Below are positions 37,633-46,713 of a stretch of DNA of 64,000 nt, one piece after another. The stretch's first letter is position 1. Each line of letters starts with the position of its first letter. A program made the translations under genes and the position numbers. Source of the stretch: VRUE01 sp963816785 (GTDB lineage Bacteria > Actinomycetota > Thermoleophilia > Solirubrobacterales > 70-9); assembly GCA_963816785.1 (NCBI GenBank), contig CAWFLL010000004.1, positions 558,001-622,000 of the forward strand, read 5' to 3'. The notes below the pieces were generated by a model that ran no database searches, had not been told where the DNA came from, and saw only the letters and a program-made list of their open reading frames with translations.

Positions 37633-39069
37633 ATGGCAACAGCGGCGGAGATTCAGGCGAAGGAGCGCGTCTTCATCGGCGGCGAGTGGGTGGAGCCCGA
37701 GGGCTCGGAGGCGATCGAGGTGATCAACTCGACCACCGAGGAGGTGATGGGGTCGATCCCCGCCTGTACGCCGGGCGATGCCGACCGCGCGGTGCGGGCC
37801 GCCCGCGAGGCGTTCGATTCATGGGCCCAGACCTCGCGCGAGGAGCGCGCCGGCTTCCTCGCTGCGATCGCCACCGGCCTCGGCGAGCGCTCGGAGGAGA
37901 TCGCGGCGACGATCGCCCAGGAGCTGGGAATGCCGCTGAAATTGAGCCAGATCATCCAGGCGGGCCTGCCCACCGGCCAGTTCGCGGCGATGCCCGGGTT
38001 GATGGAGGAGGTCGCCTGGGAGGAGGAGATCGGGAACTCGCGGATCCTGCGCGAGCCGGTCGGGGTTCTGGGGGCGATCACGCCGTGGAACTACCCCCTC
38101 AACCAGATCGCCGCCAAGGTCGCGCCCGCCCTCGCGGCCGGCTGCACGGTCGTCCTCAAGCCGAGCGAGGTCGTCCCGCTCAACGCCTTCATCCTCGCCG
38201 AGGTGATCGAGGCCGCCGGGCTTCCCGCCGGGGTCTTCAACCTCGTCACCGGCACCGGCCCGGTCGTCGGCGAGGCGATCGCCGGCCACCCCGGCGTCGA
38301 CATGGTCTCCTTCACCGGCTCGACCCGGGCCGGGCGGCGGGTCTCCGAGCTCGCCTCGGCGACGGTCAAGCCCGTGGCGATGGAGCTGGGCGGAAAGTCG
38401 CCGAACGTGATCCTCGACGATGCCGATCTCGAGCGGGCCGTGCCCGACGGAGTCGCCAAGTGCTACCTCAACTCGGGCCAGACCTGCAGCGCCCTGACCC
38501 GGATGCTGGTCCCGCGCGAGAGGCTGGCCGACGCCGAGCAGCTTGCGGTCTCGGCGGCGGAGGCCTTCACGCCGGGTGACCCGTTCCAGGAGTCGACCCG
38601 GCTCGGCCCGCTGGTCTCCGAGACCCAGCGTGACCGCGTCCGCGGCTACATCGAGAAGGGCGAGCAGGAAGGGGCGAAACTGCTGACCGGAGGCGCCGCG
38701 CCCCCGGAGGGTCTCGATCGCGGTTACTTCGTCCGCCCCACCGTCTTCTCCGAGGTGGCTCCGGAGATGACGATCGCCCAGGAGGAGATCTTCGGGCCTG
38801 TCCTCGCGATCCAGCCCTACGAGGACGAGGAGGACGCGGTGCGGATCGCCAACGACTCGGCCTACGGCCTCGCCGGCGGCGTCTGGTCCGGTGACCAGGA
38901 GCACGCGATCGCCGTCGCCCGCCGCATCCGCACCGGCCAGATCGAGATCAACGGCGGCGCCTTCAACCCGATCGCGCCGTTCGGGGGCTACAAGCAGTCC
39001 GGCCACGGGCGCGAGAACGGCCGCTACGCGATCGAGCAGCTCCTGCAGGTGAAGTCGCTGCAGCTGTAG
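37633..39069 (+). CDS. NAD(P)-dependent aldehyde dehydrogenase
   Basis: 478 residues, ATG with GGAGGG upstream. Motifs: GAITPWNYPLNQIAAK, LKPSEVVPLNAFILAEV, SFTGSTRAGRRV, general base MELGGKSPN, catalytic Cys in NSGQTCSALTRML, and QEEIFGPVLAIQPY. Oxidises an aldehyde to the acid; substrate unknown. Likely co-transcribed with, and regulated by, the HxlR gene. Confidence 0.95.
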   Translation: MATAAEIQAKERVFIGGEWVEPEGSEAIEVINSTTEEVMGSIPACTPGDADRAVRAAREAFDSWAQTSREERAGFLAAIATGLGERSEEIAATIAQELGMPLKLSQIIQAGLPTGQFAAMPGLMEEVAWEEEIGNSRILREPVGVLGAITPWNYPLNQIAAKVAPALAAGCTVVLKPSEVVPLNAFILAEVIEAAGLPAGVFNLVTGTGPVVGEAIAGHPGVDMVSFTGSTRAGRRVSELASATVKPVAMELGGKSPNVILDDADLERAVPDGVAKCYLNSGQTCSALTRMLVPRERLADAEQLAVSAAEAFTPGDPFQESTRLGPLVSETQRDRVRGYIEKGEQEGAKLLTGGAAPPEGLDRGYFVRPTVFSEVAPEMTIAQEEIFGPVLAIQPYEDEEDAVRIANDSAYGLAGGVWSGDQEHAIAVARRIRTGQIEINGGAFNPIAPFGGYKQSGHGRENGRYAIEQLLQVKSLQL

Positions 39070-39266
39070 GTGAGGAAGGGTGGGGGTATCCGCCCTTGCG
39101 CTGGGTTTCTCGCCAGTTGTGTTTTCGCCGCCGATTTGAGTATGCGGGGCGAGACACAGGACGCCGAGCGGTGGGAGCGAGCACCCGAGCCTTACGTGAT
39201 CGGATTCGTCCGCTATGCGGAGAAAGGCGACCGACACCCGGGCTGGACAACTAGGCTCCCCCCTGC
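39070..39266 (+). other. Short intergenic region
   Basis: Between the aldehyde and acyl-CoA dehydrogenase genes. An open frame exists (66 codons, GTG at 39070) but starts at the preceding stop without a ribosome site and has no recognisable product. I call no feature in it. Confidence 0.4.
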
Positions 39267-40412
39267 GTGAACTTCGATCTCAGCGACGAGCAGAAGCTTC
39301 TGCGGGAAACCGTGCGGGATTTCGCCCGAAGGGAGGTGGCGCCGGTCGCCGAGGAGCTCGATCGGGAGAAGCGATTCCCCTACGAGATCGTCGAGAAGAT
39401 GGGCGGCCTGGGCCTGATGGGGATCCCGTTCCCGCAGGAGTACGGCGGGGGCGGCGCCGACACCCTCTCCTACGTGATCGCCGTGGAAGAGCTGGCCCGG
39501 GTCGACTCATCCGTGTGCATCACGATGGCGGCGCACACCTCGTTGGGGACGATGCCGATCCACCTCTGGGGTAGCGAGGAGCAGAAATCGGAGTGGCTGC
39601 CCGAGCTCTGCAGCGGCCGCCGCCTCGCCTCGTTCGGGCTGACCGAGCCCGAGGCCGGCTCGGACGCCGGCAATGTGCGTACCACCGCGATGCTCGAGGA
39701 CGGCGAGTGGGTCATCAACGGCGCGAAGCAGTTCATCACCAACTCGGGCACCGAGATCTCGGGATGCGTGGCGATCACCGCGGTCACCGGCGAGTCGGAC
39801 GGCCGCCGTGAGATCTCCAACCTGATCGTCCCGACCGGGACGCCCGGCTACGAGGCCGGTGAGCCCTACCGGAAGATGGGCTGGAACGCATCCGACACCC
39901 GCCCGCTCTCCTTCGAGGACTGCCGGGTGCCGGAGGCCAACCTGCTCGGCCGCCGCGGCGACGGGTTCAAGAACTTCCTCCACATCCTCGATGGGGGCCG
40001 GATCGGGGTCGCCGCGATGGGGGTCGGCCTCGCCCAGGGCGCCCTCGACGAGGCGCTCGCGTACGCCAAGGAGCGGGTCGCGTTCGGGCAGCCGATCTCC
40101 AAGTTCCAGTCGATCCAGGCGAAGATCGCCGACCTCTCGGCCCAGATCGAGGCGGCCCGCCTGCTCACCTGGCGCGCCGCGCTGGAGAAGGATGCCGGCG
40201 AGTCGTTCACCCTGACGGCAGCGCAGGCGAAGCTGATCACCGGCCGGCTCGCCGTCCGGGCGACCGAGGAGGCCGTCCAGATCCACGGCGGCTACGGCTA
40301 CATCGAGGAGTACCCGGTCTGCCGCTTCTACCGCGACGCCAAGATCCTCACGATCGGCGAGGGCACCGACGAGGTCCAGCAGATGGTGATCGCGCGCCAA
40401 CTCGGCTGCTGA
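39267..40412 (+). CDS. Acyl-CoA dehydrogenase
   Basis: 381 residues, GTG start. FAD enzyme of the short/branched-chain type: FGLTEPEAGSDAGNVRT, FITNSGTEISG, RVAFGQPISKFQSIQAKIAD and the C-terminal IHGGYGYIEEYPVCRFYRD. The catalytic Glu lies in IGEGTDEVQQMV. Introduces the alpha-beta double bond and passes electrons to EtfAB. Specific chain length cannot be assigned. Confidence 0.95.
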   Translation: MNFDLSDEQKLLRETVRDFARREVAPVAEELDREKRFPYEIVEKMGGLGLMGIPFPQEYGGGGADTLSYVIAVEELARVDSSVCITMAAHTSLGTMPIHLWGSEEQKSEWLPELCSGRRLASFGLTEPEAGSDAGNVRTTAMLEDGEWVINGAKQFITNSGTEISGCVAITAVTGESDGRREISNLIVPTGTPGYEAGEPYRKMGWNASDTRPLSFEDCRVPEANLLGRRGDGFKNFLHILDGGRIGVAAMGVGLAQGALDEALAYAKERVAFGQPISKFQSIQAKIADLSAQIEAARLLTWRAALEKDAGESFTLTAAQAKLITGRLAVRATEEAVQIHGGYGYIEEYPVCRFYRDAKILTIGEGTDEVQQMVIARQLGC

Positions 40413-40436
40413 GCGTCGCTACCATCCAGAGGAGCC

Positions 40437-41216
40437 GTGCGTGTGCCAGGGGCAGTCCGGGACCACTTCCGCCACAACGTGGTCGGCTATATCGCCCTGT
40501 TCTGCTTCGTGCTGGGCGGCACCGCGATCGCCCTGCCGGGCAAGAACAAGGTCGACACCGGCGACATCAAGCGCAACGCAGTGCGCGCTTCCGACATCGC
40601 GCGGAACGCCGTGACGGCATCGAAAATCGCTCCGCGGTCGGTCGACAGCCTGAGGGTGATCGACGACTCGCTCGGCGGCGCCGACATCAACGAGTCCACG
40701 CTCAACATCAGGCCGGCGCCGGCTTCGGTCGGGCCCACCGAGCTCGCCGATCGGCAGCGGCGGCTCGTGTTCACCTCCGGCTCGCTCGTGCCGGGCGCCG
40801 GCGGCGGAGCCGAACTGGAAAACCTGAATGCATTTTCGGTTCTCTCCTTCCCCGACGCGGACAGCTTTGCGTCGCTCTCGGCCGATGTCCCGGGCGGTCG
40901 GGTCGAAGGCTCGAAACTGACGGTGCGGCTGCTCTGGAGCGCCAGCGGTAACGGCGACGTCGCCTGGGATCTGACACACAACGTTTCGGGAATCGGCGGG
41001 AACCTGGAAGACGCAGCAGCCTCAGTGTCGGAAGCGGTGGCGAGCACCACCACCAACGTCCTGACCGCCACCTCCTTCGAGATCCCGGGCGGCTCGATCC
41101 ACAACGGCGATCTCCTCGGAGTGGCGATCGAGCGGGACGCGAACGACCCCAATGACACGCTCTCCGGCGCCGCCCGCCTGCACCTGGTCGAGATCGACTA
41201 CACGGCCACCGGCTGA
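40437..41216 (+). CDS. Membrane-anchored hypothetical protein with DIxxNAV-type repeats
   Basis: 259 residues. One N-terminal membrane segment (VVGYIALFCFVLGGTAIAL), then about four tandem units related to GDIKRNAVRASDIARNAV TASKIA (residues 41-75), followed by a beta-rich domain of about 170 residues. The architecture recalls surface proteins of high-GC actinobacteria. No enzymatic motif. Its 3' end overlaps the opposite gene by 19 bases. Confidence 0.72.
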   Translation: MRVPGAVRDHFRHNVVGYIALFCFVLGGTAIALPGKNKVDTGDIKRNAVRASDIARNAVTASKIAPRSVDSLRVIDDSLGGADINESTLNIRPAPASVGPTELADRQRRLVFTSGSLVPGAGGGAELENLNAFSVLSFPDADSFASLSADVPGGRVEGSKLTVRLLWSASGNGDVAWDLTHNVSGIGGNLEDAAASVSEAVASTTTNVLTATSFEIPGGSIHNGDLLGVAIERDANDPNDTLSGAARLHLVEIDYTATG

Positions 41217-41638
41217 GCGGTGACGGAGCCCACGGGGCGGCCCGCGACCTCGGCGGCGCGGCCGACCCGCTCGCCGATTCCGTAGTGGGCGCAGATCGCC
41301 AGCTCGTGCTGGCGCAGCAGCGGTCTGGATGGGTCGACGATGGGGGCCCCACGCAGCTGCTCACGGCTGTGAGCGATCCAGACGCGGCCGGCGGCGCCCG
41401 CGCAATGCCGCAGCGGCGCCGCGACCAGGATGGCGCGGCGGCGGCTCCGCAGCAGCCCGCCGTGCTCGAGCGCGGCGATCAACCAGGCCGGCTCGCCGCT
41501 CTCGCTGTCGACGAAGACGGCGTGGACCCGGCCGACCGGCGCGCCGCCCACCTCGTCCAGCCCCCAACCGACCCAGGTGCTCGCCTCGGCCGGCGACGGC
41601 GGGCCGGCCTCGGGGATCGACTCGGTGACGTCAGCCAT
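41198..41638 (-). CDS. PRC-barrel-like hypothetical protein
   Basis: 146 residues. The central VGRVHAVFVDSESGEPAWLIAAL resembles the PRC-barrel pattern, followed by RRRAILVAAPLRH. No membrane segment. The ATG lies inside the last codons of meaB (8-base overlap), suggesting coupled translation with the mutase chaperone; a functional link is not known. Confidence 0.65.
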   Translation of the reverse strand: MADVTESIPEAGPPSPAEASTWVGWGLDEVGGAPVGRVHAVFVDSESGEPAWLIAALEHGGLLRSRRRAILVAAPLRHCAGAAGRVWIAHSREQLRGAPIVDPSRPLLRQHELAICAHYGIGERVGRAAEVAGRPVGSVTAQPVAV

Positions 41639-42665
41639 CGGAACCAATTTCGCGCTTCACTCGCTCGCGCTCATTATCCCCGGCGATCTCGCTCGCTTGT
41701 TCCGCGCTCCGGGCCTGCCTCTCGAGCAGCTCCGAGGCGGCGCTGGCGGGATCGAGCTCGCGGCTGACGACCCTCTCCAGCAGCGCCGTGGTCTCGGGGT
41801 CCTCGGCGGCGGTCGCCTCGAGGCGGCGCCGCATCCGCGAGGCGGCGATCCCCAGCACCTCGTTGCGGAGGTTGCGGGCGCGCCGCTCCTCCAGCGTGCC
41901 GGCGGCCTCGATGTGGGCGCGGTGCTCGTCGATCTTCTCCGCCAGCTCGGCGACCCCCTCCCCCTTCGCGGCCTCGGTGCGGAGGATCGGCACGTTCCAG
42001 CCCTCCGGGTCGTGGGAGAGCGCGAGCACGCTGCGCACCTCGCGGACCATCGTGTCGGTCATCGGGTGGTCTGCCTTGTTGACGACGATCACGTCCGGGA
42101 TCTCCATCACGCCCGCCTTCAGCGCCTGGATCGAGTCGCCCGAGCCCGGCATCAGCGCCAGCACGATCGTGTCGGCGTGATCGACGATGTCGATCTCCGC
42201 CTGGCCGACCCCGACCGTCTCGATCAGGACGTCGTCCTTGCCGGCGGCGTCCATCACCAGGGCCACCTGCAGCGCCGCCTCGGAGAGGCCGCCGAGGGCC
42301 CCGCGCGAGGCCATCGAGCGGATGAAGACGCCAGGGTCGAGGAAGTGGTCGGAGAGGCGGATGCGATCGCCCAGCAGGGCACCGCGGGTGAACGGGCTGG
42401 AGGGATCGATCGAGAGCACGGCGACGTCGCGCTCGGCCTTGCGCAGCTCCGCGGTCAGGGCCCCGATCAGGGTGCTCTTGCCGACTCCGGGCGGGCCGGT
42501 GAAGCCGACGATCCGGGCATTGCCGGTGCGCGGGTAGACCTCGCGAACCAGCTCCCAGCCGGCGGGATCGTCGGACTCGATCAGGGTGATTGCGCGCGCC
42601 AGCGCCCGCTTGTCGCCGGCGATGAGGCGCTCGGCGAGAGACGCGGTTTTGGCGGCGTCAGACAA
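41631..42665 (-). CDS. meaB: MeaB/ArgK-type G-protein chaperone of acyl-CoA mutase
   Basis: 344 residues. GTPase that guards loading of adenosylcobalamin into methylmalonyl-CoA-type mutases. Walker A GFTGPPGVGKSTLIGAL, RGALLGDRIRL, DVLIETVGVGQAEIDI (switch), and NKAD base-specificity motif (VVNKADHPM). Probable partner of the mutase at 27599-29675, 12 kb away. The C-terminal residues EIAGDNERERVKREIG are encoded by a repeat element. Confidence 0.94.
   Translation of the reverse strand: MSDAAKTASLAERLIAGDKRALARAITLIESDDPAGWELVREVYPRTGNARIVGFTGPPGVGKSTLIGALTAELRKAERDVAVLSIDPSSPFTRGALLGDRIRLSDHFLDPGVFIRSMASRGALGGLSEAALQVALVMDAAGKDDVLIETVGVGQAEIDIVDHADTIVLALMPGSGDSIQALKAGVMEIPDVIVVNKADHPMTDTMVREVRSVLALSHDPEGWNVPILRTEAAKGEGVAELAEKIDEHRAHIEAAGTLEERRARNLRNEVLGIAASRMRRRLEATAAEDPETTALLERVVSRELDPASAASELLERQARSAEQASEIAGDNERERVKREIGSDG
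41640..41702. repeat. REP-like element at the meaB / PRC-barrel junction
   Basis: CCAATTTCGCGCTTCACTCG is nearly identical to the left part of the element at 25491 (CCAATTTCGTGCTTCGCTCG), with GATCTCGCTCGCTTG on the right but without GAATCAGA. It encodes the last about 20 residues of MeaB and abuts the next start codon. Confidence 0.55.
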
Positions 42666-42694
42666 GGTTGCGCCAGTCTAGAGTCCCGGCCGCC

Positions 42695-43351
42695 GTGATC
42701 CGCTCGATCCGCTTCTACGCGCGCAACGGGATGCTGACGCCGAGATACGGGCTGCTCCTGTGCCGCTACCTGCGGCGGCGATTCCTCACCCGGGCCGGGT
42801 GGCGCTGGCGCACCGACGGCCCGATCTTCTTCGGCAGCGGACTCGAACTCCAGGTCGCCAGGGGGGGCCGGGTCGAGTTCGGGCGCTTCGTCTGGCTCGG
42901 CCACGGGACCAAGATCCGCTGCCACGAGGGAGTGGTCGAGATCGGCCCGAAGACGGTGATAGGACAGGACTGCACGATCTCCGCCTACCGGCGGGTGCGG
43001 ATCGGCGAGCAGTGCGTGATCGCCGACCGGGCGATGTTCATCGACTTCGACCACGGCGTCATCGAGGTCGAGCGGCCGATCCGCCAGCAGGGCATCTACA
43101 TGCGCGAGGTCGAGGTCGGCTCCAACGTCTGGATCGGCTACGGCGCCTGCATCCTGCGCGGCGTCCGGGTCGGGGACAACTCGATCGTCGGCACCAACTC
43201 GGTGGTGACCAAGGACGTCCCCGCCAATGCCGTGGTGGCCGGGATCCCGGCGCGGGTGATCAGGATGCGCGAGGAGCCGCGGGAGCTGCGCTGGCCGGAC
43301 CCGGTCGAACCCGACCCGGGCGCGGAGTCGACCCTGCCGATTCCCGAGTGA
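42695..43351 (+). CDS. Left-handed beta-helix (hexapeptide) O-acetyltransferase
   Basis: 218 residues from GTG 42695 (a TTG nine codons earlier is the alternative). Hexapeptide repeats run from about residue 60 to 190 (VEIGPKTVIGQDC, VRIGEQCVI, VEVGSNVWIGYGACILRG, VRVGDNSIVGTNSVV), ending AVVAGIPARVIR, the classical acyl-CoA-dependent transferase C-terminus. Next to GT4/GH57/MTase genes, it corresponds by position to Rv3034c of the methylglucose lipopolysaccharide locus. It overlaps the GT4 gene by 92 bases tail-to-tail. Confidence 0.88.
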   Translation: MIRSIRFYARNGMLTPRYGLLLCRYLRRRFLTRAGWRWRTDGPIFFGSGLELQVARGGRVEFGRFVWLGHGTKIRCHEGVVEIGPKTVIGQDCTISAYRRVRIGEQCVIADRAMFIDFDHGVIEVERPIRQQGIYMREVEVGSNVWIGYGACILRGVRVGDNSIVGTNSVVTKDVPANAVVAGIPARVIRMREEPRELRWPDPVEPDPGAESTLPIPE

Positions 43352-44519
43352 GGTCGGCGTAGACCTCGGCGGTCTGCTCGGCGACGTCGCCCCAGTCGAA
43401 GCGGCGCAGGTGCTCGTAGGCTTCGGCGACCAGGCGCCGCCCGAGCTCGTCGTCGCAGAGGACCCGGACCGCGACCTCGGCGAGCGCGTCGGGGTCGCTG
43501 GCGCGGAAGCGGAGGCCGACCTCCTCATGCGGAACCACCTCCCGCAGGCCGCCGGTGTCGGCGACGATGCAGGGGCAGCCGGAGGCCATCGCCTCCAGCG
43601 CCACCAGCCCGAACGGCTCATAGATCGAGGGGACCACGGTCAGGTCGGCGATCCGGTAGAGGGAGTGAAGGACGTCGTCCCCGATCCAGCCGAGGAAGGT
43701 CCCGTGCTCCATCAGGCCCAGCTCCTCGGCCTGCCGGTGCAGCTCGGCCTCGTGGGTGCCGGAGCCGGCGACCAGGAAGCGGGTGCCGGGCGCCTCCTCG
43801 ATCACGCGCGGCATCGCCTCCAGCGCCAGCTGGAACCCCTTCTCGTAGACAAGGCGACCGATCAGCAGCACGAGCTTCTCCTCGGGAGCGGCGAACTCCG
43901 AGCGCAGCCGGGCCAGCTCGGCGGGATCCTGCGGTGGCAGGTCGTCAGGATCGATCCCGTTCGGGATCACGCTCACCCGCTCCTCCTCGACCGCGAAGAT
44001 GTCGGCGATCTGTTCGCGCATGTACTGCGAGCAGGCGATCACCCGCTCGGCGCGGTTGGCGATCCAGCGCTCGACCTCGTGGATGTAGCTCTGCGGGTGC
44101 TTGTCCACCCACCCCTGGTGGCGGCCGTGCTCGGTCGCGTGGATCGTCGCCACCAACGGCGCCTCGAAGCGCTTCGCAAGGTGGTCGCAGGCGTTGGCGA
44201 CGAGCCAGTCGTGGCCGTGGACGAGGTCGAAGCTGAAACGGTCCCCGAGCTCCACCCCCCGCGCCAGCATGTCGGAGTTCATCCGCTCGACCCAGGCGAC
44301 GAACTCGCCGAGGTCGGTCGGGCGCTGCGGCTCGCGGATGCGGTGGACGACGACGCCGTTCATCCGCTCCTCGGCCGGCGACTCCTCTCCCCCACGGGTC
44401 AGGACGTGTACCTCGACGTCGCGCTCGACCAGCGCCTCGGAGAGCTTGCGGACGTGGCGGGCCAAGCCGCCCTCGATCAGAGGCGGGTACTCCCAGGAGA
44501 GGATCAGGACTCGGGTCAT
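43260..44519 (-). CDS. GT4 glycosyltransferase, glycogen-synthase-like (Rv3032-like)
   Basis: 419 residues from ATG 44519. GT-B fold: MTRVLILSWEYPPLIEGGLA, VHGHDWLVAN, VIPNGIDPDD, LLIGRLVYEKGFQLALEA, and the donor-binding SIYEPFGLVALEAMASGCP. Closest by pattern to alpha-1,4-glucosyltransferases of the glycogen/methylglucan type. Followed upstream by GH57 and MTase genes, reproducing the Rv3030-Rv3032 set. C-terminal 20 residues are Pro/Ala-rich and antisense to the acetyltransferase gene. Confidence 0.92.
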   Translation of the reverse strand: MTRVLILSWEYPPLIEGGLARHVRKLSEALVERDVEVHVLTRGGEESPAEERMNGVVVHRIREPQRPTDLGEFVAWVERMNSDMLARGVELGDRFSFDLVHGHDWLVANACDHLAKRFEAPLVATIHATEHGRHQGWVDKHPQSYIHEVERWIANRAERVIACSQYMREQIADIFAVEEERVSVIPNGIDPDDLPPQDPAELARLRSEFAAPEEKLVLLIGRLVYEKGFQLALEAMPRVIEEAPGTRFLVAGSGTHEAELHRQAEELGLMEHGTFLGWIGDDVLHSLYRIADLTVVPSIYEPFGLVALEAMASGCPCIVADTGGLREVVPHEEVGLRFRASDPDALAEVAVRVLCDDELGRRLVAEAYEHLRRFDWGDVAEQTAEVYADLTRESAGSTPRPGRVRPGPASAAPAAPRAS

Positions 44520-44529
44520 TCGACTCAAG

Positions 44530-45939
44530 TCAGGGCTGGAGGAGCGATGAGATGCTCAGGTCCGGGGCTAGTGAGCGCATGTGCGGATCGGTGACCGATG
44601 GTGAGTCTATGGCCTCCAGCGCCGCCTCGGCGTGCCGCGTCGCCCGCTGGTAGGCGTAGTCGCCCGCCTCGCCGCGCCGGTCGAGGAATGCCCAGTCGCT
44701 GGCCTGAACCGCGAGCAGCTCGCGCGCCGCGCGAACCGCCGCCGCTCCGCGCAGCCCACCCGAGAGCGCCCGCAGCAGGCGGAGCTCCAGCCGCCGCGCG
44801 CCCCAGGCCAGGTCGGCGACCGGCGGCGAGTCCCAGGTGCTGAGGTCCTTGTCCTCGCCCCAGCTCGAGGCCGCCAGCGGCCGCTCCTCGGGCTCATGCT
44901 CCGACAGGGCCTCGGAGGCGGTCAGGAGCCGCACCCCGGCGGCCTCCGCGCCGGCGATCACCGCGGCCAACCAGGACGCGCCCTCCGACCACCAGTGGCC
45001 GAGCAGCTCGGTGTCGATCGCGAAGACGAGGAGGCCGCGCCGCCCCCTCGCCGCGGAGAACTCGCGCAGCCGGGCGGCGACGGCATCGAGGAACTCGCCC
45101 GCCTGGCGTCGCGTCGCGTCGCGGGCCGCTTCCGGCTCGTAGGCGCCGCCCCCGATCTTCCAGATCCGGATCCCGCGCAGCGACTTGCCGGCGAACTGGA
45201 CATAGGCGGGGTCGGACGGGTAGCCGTCGAGCGACCAGACCCAGCTCACGGCCTCCCAGTCGATCGGCAGCGCGACCGGCCCCGATCCAGTCGCGACCGG
45301 GGTCAGAGCGTCGAGCGGCTCCTCGTGGGCGCTCTGATCGACGCAGAACCAGCGCACCCCCTGATCCGAGAGCCGCGCCTCGAGGCCGGGGGCGTAGGCG
45401 CACTCGGGGAGCCAGAAGCCGCCGTCCCAGCCGAACCGCCGCCGGTGCGAGCGGATCCCGGTCTCGAGCTGGAGGCGCAATCCGGGGCGGGTCGCGAGCA
45501 TCGGCAGCACCGCGTGCGTCGCCGCCGAGGCGGTGAGCTCCACCCTGCCGGAGTCCGCCGCGTCGCGGAATGCGCGCACCGGGTCCCCGCCGACCGCGTC
45601 GAGCAGCTCGAGAGCGTGGCGGTAGCGGGCGAGCTCGGCCTCGCAGGCAGCGCGGCACTCCGCCGGAACCTGGTCGAGGTCCGCCTCCGCCGCCTCGATC
45701 CGCAACCCGATCAGGAACTCCCGCAGCCGCTCCCGTGCCCCGGCGTCCTCGAGCTGATCGGCGAGCACCGGCGTGACCGTCATCGTCAGCCGCTCCGCCA
45801 CCTCCAGCAGCGGCAGGTGGGAGCGGACGACCGCGTCGAACAGCCACTCCTCCCCGAATGGGTAGGTCCCGAAGCCCTCCACATAGGGCATGTGGGAGTG
45901 GAGGACGATCGCGAGGTCGCCGGCCGAGCGCTCAGGCAT
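44530..45939 (-). CDS. GH57 glycoside hydrolase / branching-enzyme-like (Rv3031-like)
   Basis: 469 residues from ATG 45939. GH57 motifs: LAIVLHSHMPYVEGFG near the start, nucleophile Glu in GGFWLPECAYAPGLE, acid Asp in VFAIDTELLGHWWSEG. C-terminal helical region (WGARRLELRLLRALSGG) is the GH57 branching-enzyme extension. Likely forms alpha-1,6 branches on an alpha-1,4-glucan made by the neighbouring GT4. Start overlaps the MTase stop by 8 bases (coupled). Confidence 0.9.
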   Translation of the reverse strand: MPERSAGDLAIVLHSHMPYVEGFGTYPFGEEWLFDAVVRSHLPLLEVAERLTMTVTPVLADQLEDAGARERLREFLIGLRIEAAEADLDQVPAECRAACEAELARYRHALELLDAVGGDPVRAFRDAADSGRVELTASAATHAVLPMLATRPGLRLQLETGIRSHRRRFGWDGGFWLPECAYAPGLEARLSDQGVRWFCVDQSAHEEPLDALTPVATGSGPVALPIDWEAVSWVWSLDGYPSDPAYVQFAGKSLRGIRIWKIGGGAYEPEAARDATRRQAGEFLDAVAARLREFSAARGRRGLLVFAIDTELLGHWWSEGASWLAAVIAGAEAAGVRLLTASEALSEHEPEERPLAASSWGEDKDLSTWDSPPVADLAWGARRLELRLLRALSGGLRGAAAVRAARELLAVQASDWAFLDRRGEAGDYAYQRATRHAEAALEAIDSPSVTDPHMRSLAPDLSISSLLQP

Positions 45940-46673
45940 GGCAGACGGCGAGGAAGTCCAGCGCCCGGTCGAGATCTCCTTCGCGGAGGGCGAAGTCGGA
46001 GGTCGCGATCGCCGGGGTGAAGCGGTCATAGAAGGGCTTGGTCAGGCGCAGGGCCCTGTGGACCCGATCCCAGCCGAGCCCGATCGCCAGCTCGTGGGCG
46101 CGCAGCTTGCGGGCGTGGAAGAGGCCGAGCAGCTCGACGCGGTCGAAGTGCGCACGGCAGAGGGCGTCGAACTCCGCGGCCCGGTACTCGTGGACGTGCC
46201 AGGGGTTGTCGGACTTCTCAGCCCCTGGCGGGGCGAGCGTCAGCAGGTTCGGGGTCGAGACGTACGCGACACCGCCAGGGTCGAGCGTCGACCTGAAGTG
46301 CTCGAGGATTGCGCCCGGCGTCCTGCACGTGCTCGATCGTCTGCAGGAAGACGACCGCGTCGCAGGGCTCGGAGAAGCCCTCGACCAGGTCGCGCTCGAA
46401 GCGCAGGTTGGGCCGCACGTAGCGCAGCCGCGCGTGCTCGTGGGCCTCGGGGTTGGCGTCGACCCCGACCACGCTCTCGGCAGTTCGGGCCAGGACATCG
46501 GACCCGTAACCCTCGCCGCAGGCCATGTCGACGACCCGCCTGCCGGCGACCCGTTCGGCGATCCACTCATAGACGACCAGATGGCGCCGGAACCAGTAGT
46601 TCTCCTCCGGCACGTCGGGCAGCGTCCGCTCGCCGGTCAGCTCCAGCGGCCGGCACGCCGTCGGGCTGGCCAC
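45932..46673 (-). pseudogene. SAM methyltransferase (Rv3030-like), interrupted by one-base frameshift
   Basis: Two frames together make one class I methyltransferase of about 246 residues. The 5' frame reads ELTGERTLPDVPEENYWF, VVDMACGEGYGSDVLA (SAM motif I), VVGVDANPEAHEHARLRY, FLQTIEHVQDAG. It then shifts, and the other frame continues AILEHFRSTLDPGGVAYVST, NPWHVHEYRAAEFDAL to the stop. Removing one G/C pair at about 46319 restores a continuous DPGAILEH. The 742-bp length is 3n+1, as expected. The likely start is GTG 46673. Either a real mutation or a consensus error; the neighbouring coupled genes are intact. Confidence 0.85.
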
Positions 46674-46713
46674 CTTGGACGTAGTGGTCGATCGATGCCC
46701 CCAATGCGATCCG

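Noticed and set aside
39070..39270. 66-residue frame between aldehyde and acyl-CoA dehydrogenase genes
   Set aside because: No ribosome site, starts directly at the previous stop, and the product shows no domain or sensible composition.
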